Origin: an uncultured Burkholderiales bacterium
Lineage (GTDB): Bacteria; Pseudomonadota; Gammaproteobacteria; Burkholderiales; Burkholderiaceae_C
DNA: 8,563 bases
Assembly: GCA_903952885.1 (NCBI GenBank)
Contig: CAJBHE010000014.1
Span: 1 to 8,563 of the forward strand
Direction: 5' to 3'
A program made the position numbers and the translations under genes. This document shows positions 1 through 5,840 of this stretch, in pieces; position 1 is the stretch's first letter; every line of letters begins with the position of its first letter. A model generated the notes under the pieces. The model was not told the DNA's origin and ran no database searches. It worked only from the letters and a program-made list of their open reading frames with translations.

Positions 1-161
1 CCTAATGTGGCGTAAACCTGTTGGTGACGTTGAATGAGGCGCTTGCCTTCAAACTCAGGAGACACCAAAGTGGCATACCAATGGCGACCATCGCCCTCGT
101 CGTGCAAGTGTTCGCAACACAGGCCTGAGGCGATGATGGTCTGTAGTTCTTCTGCAGTCAT
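1..161 (-). CDS. ibaG: BolA-family protein, IbaG-like (3' end outside window)
   Basis: The first 57 codons are visible, read from ATG at 161-159; the reading frame is still open at base 1. I translated it by hand. It begins MTAEELQTIIASGL and continues with the BolA-family pattern EGDGRHWYATLVSPEFEG (residues 25-42) and then RLIQRHQQVYATLG. BolA/IbaG proteins are small (about 80-100 residues), bind monothiol glutaredoxins and take part in Fe-S cluster handling. The conserved C-terminal His region of the family lies beyond the window edge, so it cannot be checked. In E. coli, ibaG follows mlaB and precedes murA; here an exporter pair lies between, which supports an IbaG rather than classical BolA identity. 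GAGG, overlapping the TGA of the upstream permease gene, is the likely ribosome-binding site; the gap between the two genes is 10 bases. A Cys-Cys pair at residues 18-19 is visible, but I cannot assign it a role. Confidence 0.85.
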   Translation of the reverse strand, partial: MTAEELQTIIASGLCCEHLHDEGDGRHWYATLVSPEFEGKRLIQRHQQVYATL

Positions 162-171
162 TTAAAAAACC

Positions 172-954
172 TCATCCTCGAATCTTGTAACCCGTGCGCA
201 GCAAGTGCAGCGCGACGGTCGACACAAAGCCGAGGCATATGCCCACCACGGACAAACTCAGCCAAGGCGACACATCGCTCTGGCCAAAGAAGCCGAAGCG
301 GAAACCGTCGATCATGTAGAAAAACGGGTTGAGGTGGCTCACGCTTTGCCAAAAGCTAGGCAGTGAGTGGATGGAATAAAACACGCCACTCAAAAACGTC
401 ATCGGCATGATGATGAAATTTTGGAACGCAGCCATTTGGTCAAACTTATCGGCCCACAAGCCTGCAATCAAACCCATCGAGCCCAGCATGAGCGCGCCCA
501 AAACCGCAAAGGTGATGACCCACAACGGTTGCGTTGGCATGAGTGAAAAATTGAGCACAGACGACTGCCACACAAATAACACGCCCGCCAGTAAGACGCC
601 TGTGCCCACCAACAAGCCGCGCACCATGGCAGAGAAGGCATAGGCAAAGAACCAGCTCCAGTGCGACAAGGGTGTGAGCAACAAAAATACCAAGTTGCCC
701 ATGATTTTGCTTTGGACCATGGACGACGAGCTGTTGGCAAACGCGTTTTGCAACACGCTCATCATCACGAGGCCGGGAATCAAAAACGCGGTGTAGCTCA
801 CACCGTCGTACACCTGCACATGCGCTTCCAACACGTGGCCAAAAATCATCAGGTACATCACCGCCGTAAGAACGGGCGCGGCCACGGTTTGGAAGCCGAC
901 TTTCCAAAAGCGCAGCACCTCTTTGTAAAAGAGCATGGTCCAGCCGGTCATCAT
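172..954 (-). CDS. ABC-2 type transporter permease, YadH-like
   Basis: Integral membrane subunit (260 residues, usual for the family) of an ABC-2 exporter. About six hydrophobic segments are visible, near residues 22-44, 54-75, 105-130, 140-165, 175-200 and 225-255. The ABC-2 hallmark lies near residues 180-220: MPMTFLSGVFYSIHSLP followed by LNPFFYMIDGFRFGFFG. The partner is the ATPase encoded immediately upstream: its stop and this start overlap as ATGA at 954-951, so translation is probably coupled. A second ATG follows directly (951-949), so the protein may begin one residue later. The closest named relative by motif is E. coli YadH, whose substrate is not known; lipid, polysaccharide or drug export are all possible. 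Position downstream of the mla genes suggests an envelope role, but that is inference. Confidence 0.93.
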   Translation of the reverse strand: MMTGWTMLFYKEVLRFWKVGFQTVAAPVLTAVMYLMIFGHVLEAHVQVYDGVSYTAFLIPGLVMMSVLQNAFANSSSSMVQSKIMGNLVFLLLTPLSHWSWFFAYAFSAMVRGLLVGTGVLLAGVLFVWQSSVLNFSLMPTQPLWVITFAVLGALMLGSMGLIAGLWADKFDQMAAFQNFIIMPMTFLSGVFYSIHSLPSFWQSVSHLNPFFYMIDGFRFGFFGQSDVSPWLSLSVVGICLGFVSTVALHLLRTGYKIRG

Positions 955-1868
955 GCTTTCACCTCTTCATTTTGATGCATCACGTCGAGGAACACATCTT
1001 CCAAATCGGCTTTGCGAATTTCAACATCTTGCGCTTGCAGACCTGCTTCGCGCACAGCGGCAAGGTAACGCTCAATCTCTAACGCATCATTGGCAGGGAA
1101 CTGCACAATGCGACCCGTGACACGCGCCTTGGCGGCAAGTGAGGGCGGCAACTCAGCATCGAGTTTGAAGCGCAGCACATTGCTAGACGCTGCTTTGAGC
1201 AACTCGGTGGTGCTGTCGAGCGCCACCACTTTGCCGTTTTTCAACATGGCAATGCGGTTGCACAAGGCCTCGGCTTCTTCGAGGTAATGGGTGGTCAGCA
1301 ACACGGTGCTGCCCTCGCGGTTGAGCTTGGCGATGAATTGCCACAAGGTTTGGCGCAGCTCCACGTCCACACCCGCCGTGGGCTCGTCAAGAACGATGAC
1401 GGGTGGTTTGTGAACCAAAGCTTGTGCCACCAACATGCGGCGCTTCATACCGCCAGAGAGTTGGCGCATGTTGTGGTTGGCTTTGTCTGCAAGGCCAAGG
1501 CTGTGCAACAGCTCGTCAATCCAGTCGTCGTTGTGCTTGACGCCAAAGTAGCCCGACTGAAACTTCAAAGCTTCGCGCACATTGAAGAACGGATCAAACA
1601 CCAGCTCTTGCGGAACCACACCCAACATGCGGCGAGCTTGAGCGGATTGGGTGGACACATCCACGCCGTGCACCAACACCGCGCCAGACGTGGCTTGAGC
1701 CAAGCCAGCCAAGATGCTGATGAGGGTGGTTTTGCCAGCGCCGTTGGGGCCTAAGAGCCCGAAGAACTCACCTTTTTGGACATCAAAAAGCACACCATCG
1801 AGCGCCTGAAATGGACCTCGGGCGGTTTGGAAGGTTTTGGAAACGGATTGGAATGAAATAGCGGGCAT
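951..1868 (-). CDS. ABC-2 type transporter ATP-binding protein, YadG-like
   Basis: Cytoplasmic ATPase (305 residues) that should power the permease encoded next to it. All nucleotide-binding motifs are present: Walker A GPNGAGKTT at 40-48, Q-loop Gln87 (GVVPQE), signature LSGGMKRR at 137-144, Walker B VIVLDEP at 157-163, D-loop GVD at 166-168 and switch His194. About 80 residues follow the ATPase core and end in ADLEDVFLDVM, the tail typical of the CcmA/YadG/DrrA-type ATPases that pair with ABC-2 permeases. It starts 74 bases after mlaB, the widest gap between mlaF and the end of the window, so it may have some separate expression; I see no convincing sigma-70 promoter there. The only Shine-Dalgarno-like run, AAAGG, lies about 8 bases before the ATG and within a small hairpin (1874-1892). 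The substrate is unknown. Confidence 0.94.
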   Translation of the reverse strand: MPAISFQSVSKTFQTARGPFQALDGVLFDVQKGEFFGLLGPNGAGKTTLISILAGLAQATSGAVLVHGVDVSTQSAQARRMLGVVPQELVFDPFFNVREALKFQSGYFGVKHNDDWIDELLHSLGLADKANHNMRQLSGGMKRRMLVAQALVHKPPVIVLDEPTAGVDVELRQTLWQFIAKLNREGSTVLLTTHYLEEAEALCNRIAMLKNGKVVALDSTTELLKAASSNVLRFKLDAELPPSLAAKARVTGRIVQFPANDALEIERYLAAVREAGLQAQDVEIRKADLEDVFLDVMHQNEEVKA

Positions 1869-1873
1869 AAATT

Positions 1874-1892
1874 AGCCTTTGATTTTAAGGCT
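1874..1892 (-). promoter_or_regulatory. Small inverted repeat over the ATPase ribosome-binding site
   Basis: On the minus strand AGCCTT (1892-1887) pairs perfectly with AAGGCT (1879-1874) around a 7-base A/T-rich loop. The second arm includes most of AAAGG, the only Shine-Dalgarno-like sequence before the ATG at 1868-1866. The hairpin ends five bases before the start codon and could lower or gate translation of the ATPase. The stem is only 6 bp and no T-run follows, so it is not a terminator. A chance occurrence is quite possible. Confidence 0.35.
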
Positions 1893-1942
1893 TTACCGAT
1901 GCCCTGAATTGGGAGCGCCTTCTTTAGGCACCCAGAACCCAT

Positions 1943-2230
1943 TTACTGCAGCAATTGACCCAAGCCATAGACTTTGGCCAAGGCCTGGGCACGCTCTGGC
2001 AGCCCCTTAATGCGCAGGTGCGCACCTCGAGCCAAAACCGCACGACGGCAAGCCAAGATGACTGCCAACGCTGACGAATCGAATTCGGCCAAGGCAGACG
2101 CATCAAGCATCGCTTCACCGCCCTCTGAAACACAAGCACTTAAAACCGATGTCAACTGATTGGCTAAGGCTTGGGCTTGCGTCTGCATGAGCACAGCAGG
2201 CAAAGCGACAGAGGTGAGCGCAACAGTCAT
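1943..2230 (-). CDS. mlaB: MlaB, STAS-domain subunit of the Mla lipid transporter
   Basis: Small cytoplasmic STAS protein (95 residues) that binds and stabilises the MlaF ATPase in the MlaFEDB complex. The visible STAS core is AMLDASALAEFDSSALAVIL (residues 40-59), which aligns by eye with the E. coli MlaB stretch around DTGGLALL; Asp51-Ser52-Ser53 occupies the conserved Asp-Thr/Ser site. The C-terminal LPERAQALAKVYGLGQLL also resembles MlaB family ends. The gene starts only three bases after the mlaC stop codon and has no clear Shine-Dalgarno sequence, so translational coupling to mlaC is likely. The first ATG is preferred because the preceding strand (ALTSVALPAVL) fits the N-terminal beta-strand of the fold; Met15 is a weaker alternative. 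Sequence conservation in this family is low, so the assignment rests partly on its place as last gene of the mla operon. Confidence 0.9.
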   Translation of the reverse strand: MTVALTSVALPAVLMQTQAQALANQLTSVLSACVSEGGEAMLDASALAEFDSSALAVILACRRAVLARGAHLRIKGLPERAQALAKVYGLGQLLQ

Positions 2231-2233
2231 GGC

Positions 2234-2875
2234 TTACTTAAATGAACGCGCATTGGTTTTGTTGCGATCGGCCAAACTGGCAATCAAACCATCCACGCCT
2301 TTGGCGTTGATCTCTTGCGCAAATTGGGTTTTGTAGTTTTCGACCAGCCAAATGCCCATGACGTTCATGTTGTAAACCTTCCACGCACCATCTGCTGTCT
2401 TTTCAACGCGGTAGTCCAGCTGAATGGGGTCGCCTTTGCCACGCACTTCGGTGCGCACCAACACCTCTTTGTCGTCATCGGCTGCACGCAATGGTTTGAC
2501 AATAATCGCTTGGTCACTCACTTGCCCCAAAGCGCCTGAGTAGGTGCGAACCAACAAAACTTTAAACTCTTCTAGCAAACGCTTTTGCTGCTCAGGGGTA
2601 GCTTGACGCCAGCCAGGACCAACGGCTGAAGCCGTCATACGCAAGAAATTGACGTTGGGCATGACGCGCTGATCCACCAGGGTGATGATTTTGTTCACTT
2701 CACCGTTTTTTATCGATTTATCTGCCTTGATGGCATCCAAGATATCTGATGACACGCGTTTGATGAACACATCCGCCGTCTCATCAGCGGCCTGTGCAAC
2801 GCCCACCATGCCAATTGCGCAAGCAGCGCCAAGCAAACAAACAGACAAAAAGCGACGTGACAAAAAAAAGTTCAT
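2234..2875 (-). CDS. mlaC: MlaC, periplasmic phospholipid-binding protein
   Basis: Soluble periplasmic carrier (213 residues, usual length) that moves phospholipid between the outer-membrane MlaA complex and the inner-membrane MlaFEDB complex. A Sec signal peptide is clear: basic SRR at 6-8, a hydrophobic stretch, and a probable AQA cleavage site after residue 29. The mature part shows family features: DQRVMPNVNFLRMTASAVG, the EQQKRLLEEFKVLLVRTYSGAL helix region (quoted in part, near residues 95-117), and the C-terminal WKVYNMNVMGIWLVENYKTQF that lines the lipid pocket in known structures. It starts 31 bases after the mlaA stop, with a weak GAAG ribosome-binding site close to the ATG. Its place directly after mlaA puts donor and carrier of the periplasmic step side by side. 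Confidence 0.96.
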   Translation of the reverse strand: MNFFLSRRFLSVCLLGAACAIGMVGVAQAADETADVFIKRVSSDILDAIKADKSIKNGEVNKIITLVDQRVMPNVNFLRMTASAVGPGWRQATPEQQKRLLEEFKVLLVRTYSGALGQVSDQAIIVKPLRAADDDKEVLVRTEVRGKGDPIQLDYRVEKTADGAWKVYNMNVMGIWLVENYKTQFAQEINAKGVDGLIASLADRNKTNARSFK

Positions 2876-2906
2876 GACTTCAAAATCCAGAGGGTTTAAT
2901 TCTTAA

Positions 2907-3662
2907 TTAACGTGACGGCGATGCAGGTTCGGCACTGGGATCCACCAACACCTCATCATCTGGCGGATTGCCATCAAAGACCTGATTGCGACGGTACTGC
3001 AAATATGAATCACGCGTGAAGCTGTATTTATCGATGGCTGCACCGGACAGTAAATCAGTGGTTGTCAACAAACTGGCACGTTTTTCCACAACACGCATTA
3101 CAACCGCCACATTGCGTTCAGCCGTGATGTTGTGGTTACTTACAGGATCAAGCGAAAACTCCAAAGGCAGCACTGATGAGTCGCGCACAGTCGATGGACC
3201 AAGAACAGGCAACACCAAAAAAGGACCATCAGGCACACCCCAGTAACCCAAGGTCTGACCAAAATCTTCGGGGTGACGATCTAGACCGATTTCACTGGCC
3301 ACATCAAAAATGCCGTAAATACCAAAGATGGAATTCACAGTGACACGTATCAAAGACTCGGCAGTGTCGTGGCCTTTGAGTTGCAAACCATTGTTCACGG
3401 TGGAAAGCGCATCGGATAAATTACGGAAAAAATTGCTGACCCCGGTTTGCAACAGCTGAGGCGTGTAGTCACGGTATCCAGTAGCCACTGGCTTTAAAAC
3501 GTTTTCATCCAACACATCGTTGAACGTGGCAACCTTGCGGTTCATGGGCTCCAAAGGATCCTTGGGGTTGGCATTGGGTCCCGTCGCGCATCCTGCGCTC
3601 AGAGCAGTCACGACAAGCATTGCTGTGCAAACACCCCAGCGTTGAAAGTGCCTTCCCATCAT
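2907..3662 (-). CDS. mlaA: MlaA (VacJ), outer-membrane lipoprotein
   Basis: Outer-membrane lipoprotein (251 residues) that removes misplaced phospholipid from the outer leaflet and passes it to MlaC. The N-terminus has a signal sequence ending in LSAGC with the lipidated Cys at residue 25; Ser rather than the usual Leu/Val/Ile stands at -3, with Leu at -4. Family motifs follow: DPLEPMNRKVATFND near residues 35-49, then the hallmark stretch LDRHPEDFGQTLGYWG and GPFLVLPVLGPSTVRDS near residues 127-162. The Pro/Asp/Ser-rich C-terminal tail looks disordered. ATG at 3662-3660 overlaps the mlaD stop as ATGA; a second ATG follows directly, so either Met may start the protein. In E. coli mlaA lies away from the other mla genes; here it sits between mlaD and mlaC, an arrangement known from betaproteobacteria. 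Confidence 0.96.
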   Translation of the reverse strand: MMGRHFQRWGVCTAMLVVTALSAGCATGPNANPKDPLEPMNRKVATFNDVLDENVLKPVATGYRDYTPQLLQTGVSNFFRNLSDALSTVNNGLQLKGHDTAESLIRVTVNSIFGIYGIFDVASEIGLDRHPEDFGQTLGYWGVPDGPFLVLPVLGPSTVRDSSVLPLEFSLDPVSNHNITAERNVAVVMRVVEKRASLLTTTDLLSGAAIDKYSFTRDSYLQYRRNQVFDGNPPDDEVLVDPSAEPASPSR

Positions 3663-4138
3663 TTGCCGCCTTTCTCAGGGGTAGACTCCGCAGCTTTGTT
3701 GTACAGGAATTGACTGATCAAGTTTTCCAACACCATCGCAGATTGCGTGGCTTGGATGCGGTCGCCATTGGCCAAGTTATCAGCATCTGCACCTGCTTCA
3801 ATGCCGATGTATTGCTCGCCCAACAAACCGCTGGTGAGAATTTTCAAAGAGCTGTCTTTGGGAAATTGGTAACGGCTCTCAATGCTCATGGTGACTGTGG
3901 CTTGGAAGGTTTTATCATCAAACGTGACCGACTCCACACGCCCCACCACCACGCCTGCGCTCTTGACGGCGGCTTGGCGCTTCAAGCCACCAATGTTGTC
4001 AAAGCGACCCGTGACGGTGTAGTTGGATTGGAAATTCAAACTCAGCAAATTGGCTGACTTGAGAGCCAAAAACAAAATGGCTGCTGCGCCCAAGAGCACA
4101 AACAGGCCAACCCACACATCATTTTTGGAGCGTTGCAT
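3659..4138 (-). CDS. mlaD: MlaD, MCE-domain lipid-transport protein
   Basis: Inner-membrane-anchored MCE protein (159 residues). In known systems it forms a hexameric ring on the periplasmic face of the MlaFE transporter and passes lipid to or from MlaC. One N-terminal transmembrane helix spans about residues 8-26. The single MCE domain runs from about 38 to 116 and contains YTVTGRFDNIGGLKRQAAV, KSAGVVVGRVESV and the strongly conserved SGLLGEQYIGIEAG. The C-terminal helix SAMVLENLISQFLYN corresponds to the pore-lining helix. A strong Shine-Dalgarno GAGGAAG lies just before the ATG, in a 15-base gap after mlaE. Its stop codon overlaps the mlaA start as ATGA at 3662-3659. Confidence 0.96.
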   Translation of the reverse strand: MQRSKNDVWVGLFVLLGAAAILFLALKSANLLSLNFQSNYTVTGRFDNIGGLKRQAAVKSAGVVVGRVESVTFDDKTFQATVTMSIESRYQFPKDSSLKILTSGLLGEQYIGIEAGADADNLANGDRIQATQSAMVLENLISQFLYNKAAESTPEKGGK

Positions 4139-4153
4139 AGCTTCCTCGATTCA

Positions 4154-4930
4154 TCAAATACTGAACATCATGGCGGTGAGGATGAAGTCCAACCCCAACA
4201 CTGCCAACGAAGCGACCACGACCGTTTTGGTCGTGGCACGCGAAACACCTTCGGGCGTGGGCTGGGCTTGATAGCCCTGCAACAGTGCCACAAACGTGAC
4301 GGTCACACCGAACACGATGCTCTTAACCACGCCATTGCCCACGTCTTTCCATACGTCTACGCCGCCTTGCATTTGGCTCCAGAACGAGCCAGCATCAACG
4401 CCGATCATCAACACACCGACCATCCAGCCGCCCAAAATACCCACGGCGCTAAACACAGCCGAAAGCAAGGGTAAAGCGATGATGCCTCCCCAAAAGCGTG
4501 GGCCCAAGATACGGCGCACAGGGTCAACCGCCATCATGTCCATGGCGCTGAGTTGCTCGCCCGCTTTCATCAAACCAATTTCAGCGGTGAGTGATGTACC
4601 GGCTCGGCCCGCAAACAACAAAGCGCTGACCACGGGGCCGAGTTCGCGCACCAAGCTCAAGGCCACCAACAACCCCAAAGCCTCGGACGAACCGTAACGC
4701 TGCAAGGTGTAGTAGCCCTGCAAGCTGAGCACAAATCCCACAAACAAACCCGACACCGCGATGATGGCCAGCGAGTAGTTACCTAAGAAATGCACTTGGT
4801 CGCGCACCAGGCCAAAGCGGCGCATGTTGCTACCAAACTCTGAAACCAAGCGCACAAACAAACGTGCACCCAAGCCCAAGCCCGCCAAATAGCTGCGCAC
4901 TGCAAACCCTAAATTGGCGGCGAACTTCAT
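4154..4930 (-). CDS. mlaE: MlaE, permease of the Mla lipid transporter
   Basis: Inner-membrane permease (258 residues) of the MlaFEDB complex. The family signature is unmistakable near residues 95-133: RELGPVVSALLFAGRAGTS, then TAEIGLMKAGEQLSAMDMM. An N-terminal amphipathic region (residues 1-45) precedes hydrophobic segments near 52-72, 145-175, 200-220 and 235-255, matching the interfacial helix plus five-helix plan of MlaE. The start ATG overlaps the mlaF stop as ATGA at 4930-4927, so ATPase and permease are probably made in a coupled way. The protein ends LDFILTAMMFSI, typical of the family. Near the 3' end the DNA contains a perfect 8-bp inverted repeat (4216-4236). Confidence 0.97.
   Translation of the reverse strand: MKFAANLGFAVRSYLAGLGLGARLFVRLVSEFGSNMRRFGLVRDQVHFLGNYSLAIIAVSGLFVGFVLSLQGYYTLQRYGSSEALGLLVALSLVRELGPVVSALLFAGRAGTSLTAEIGLMKAGEQLSAMDMMAVDPVRRILGPRFWGGIIALPLLSAVFSAVGILGGWMVGVLMIGVDAGSFWSQMQGGVDVWKDVGNGVVKSIVFGVTVTFVALLQGYQAQPTPEGVSRATTKTVVVASLAVLGLDFILTAMMFSI
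4216..4236 (-). repeat. Perfect 8-bp inverted repeat inside mlaE
   Basis: CCACGACC (4216-4223) and GGTCGTGG (4229-4236) are perfectly complementary around a 5-base loop, in the codons for the conserved TTKTVVVA stretch near the end of mlaE. No T-run follows on the minus strand. It could be a weak intra-operon mRNA structure, but the encoded residues are typical of the family, so codon choice alone may explain it. Confidence 0.4.
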
Positions 4931-5754
4931 ACTGCCACCCCAAAGTCTTGCGCAACGCTGGGGCCCGGGTAATGAAATTCCACAGGGCCATCAGGCGCAG
5001 CGGTGACAAACTGCTTCACCAACGGATCTGTGCTGTGGCGAACTTCATCTGGTGTACCTTGGGCGGCAATCTTGCCGTTGGCCAACACAATCACTTGGTC
5101 TGCAATGTGGAAGGTCTCATCCAAATCGTGTGACACGATGATGCTGGTCAGTCCCAGTGTGTCGTTGAGTTGACGAATCAAACGCGCGGCCGTGCCAAGT
5201 GATATTGGGTCCAAACCCGCAAAGGGCTCGTCGTACATGATGAGCTGAGGGTCCAGCGCCATCGCGCGGGCCAAGGCTACACGCCGAGCCATGCCGCCTG
5301 AAACTTCGCTGGGCATCAAGTCGCGTGCGCCACGCAGGCCAACAGCTTCGAGTTTCATCAACACGATGTCGCGAACCAAGGATTCGCTCAAGTCAGTGTG
5401 CTCGCGCAGCGGGAAGGCCACGTTGTCAAACACGCTCAAATCAGTGAACAACGCACCAAACTGAAACAACATGCCCATGCGGCGACGCACGGCGTACAAA
5501 TCGGTGGGGTTGAGTGAAGCTACTTCTTGGCCATCAAACGTGAGACTGCCTGACTGCGCGCGGTATTGACCGCCAATCAACCGCAGCACGGTGGTTTTGC
5601 CACCACCCGAGGCACCCATGAGTGCTGTGACTTTGCCGCGCGGCACCGTGAGCGTGATGCCATCCAAGATGAGACGCTCGCCATAACCAAAGCGAACATC
5701 GCGCAACTCGACCAGGACGTCAGGGTTTGTATTTAATCGGGAAGTGGTATTCAT
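4927..5754 (-). CDS. mlaF: MlaF, ATP-binding subunit of the Mla lipid transporter
   Basis: Cytoplasmic ATPase driving the MlaFEDB phospholipid transporter. Counting from the ATG at 5754 (275 residues), the motifs are Walker A GASGGGKTT at 47-55, Q-loop Gln98 (GMLFQFGALF), signature VSGGMARR at 151-158, Walker B LIMYDEP at 171-177 and switch His209. The extension after the core, ending GPVEFHYPGPSVAQDFG, matches the MlaF C-terminal tail that contacts the partner subunit in known structures. The start is uncertain. An in-frame ATG seven codons earlier (5775) would give 282 residues but lies inside the terminator hairpin at 5764-5794, so I prefer 5754. Neither ATG has a good Shine-Dalgarno sequence. 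The family core begins only at LVELRDV, so both starts give a normal protein. Confidence 0.94.
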   Translation of the reverse strand: MNTTSRLNTNPDVLVELRDVRFGYGERLILDGITLTVPRGKVTALMGASGGGKTTVLRLIGGQYRAQSGSLTFDGQEVASLNPTDLYAVRRRMGMLFQFGALFTDLSVFDNVAFPLREHTDLSESLVRDIVLMKLEAVGLRGARDLMPSEVSGGMARRVALARAMALDPQLIMYDEPFAGLDPISLGTAARLIRQLNDTLGLTSIIVSHDLDETFHIADQVIVLANGKIAAQGTPDEVRHSTDPLVKQFVTAAPDGPVEFHYPGPSVAQDFGVAV

Positions 5755-5756
5755 AG

Positions 5757-5794
5757 AATAAAAAAGCTGGTCCATTGATGAAACAGACCAGCTT
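5757..5794 (-). terminator. Intrinsic terminator of gltBD, abutting mlaF
   Basis: Reading the minus strand, AAGCTGGTC (5794-5786) and GACCAGCTT (5772-5764) form a perfect 9-bp stem around a 13-base loop, followed by a T-rich tract (TTTTATT, 5763-5757). It begins 46 bases after the gltD stop codon, the expected place for a Rho-independent terminator of gltBD. Its T-tract ends only two bases before the preferred mlaF ATG at 5754, so any mlaF transcript starting upstream must pass through it. The T-tract faces only the minus-strand direction, so it is not bidirectional. Confidence 0.85.
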
Positions 5795-5840
5795 CGATCA
5801 TTCTAAATGCCAGCCGTTAAAGGCTTGTAAAGATGAGAAC

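Noticed and set aside
446..907. Minus-strand open frame of 153 codons in another frame of the permease gene
   Set aside because: It lies wholly inside the permease gene, whose own frame encodes a convincing membrane protein; the alternative has no family features.
661..975. Plus-strand open frame of 104 codons opposite the permease and ATPase genes
   Set aside because: It is antisense to two well-supported genes, has a His-rich translation typical of reversed codon usage, and shows no recognisable domain. The other plus-strand frames, for example 1287-1754 and 7340-7963, fail for the same reason.
1896..1934. Possible terminator between mlaB and the ABC-2 ATPase (GCCT/AGGC with outer GGG/CCC)
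   Set aside because: The pairing is short and interrupted by an unequal bulge, and no T-run follows on the minus strand.
5800..5831. Possible sigma-70 promoter for mlaF (TTTACA and TAGAAT on the minus strand)
   Set aside because: Each hexamer matches consensus well, but the 20-base spacer is outside the normal 16-18 range, so I did not list it as a feature; it is only discussed with the mlaF leader.
5755..5840. Possible small gene or RNA in the gltD-mlaF gap
   Set aside because: The 86 bases are explained by the terminator and a short leader; no small frame with a ribosome-binding site was seen.
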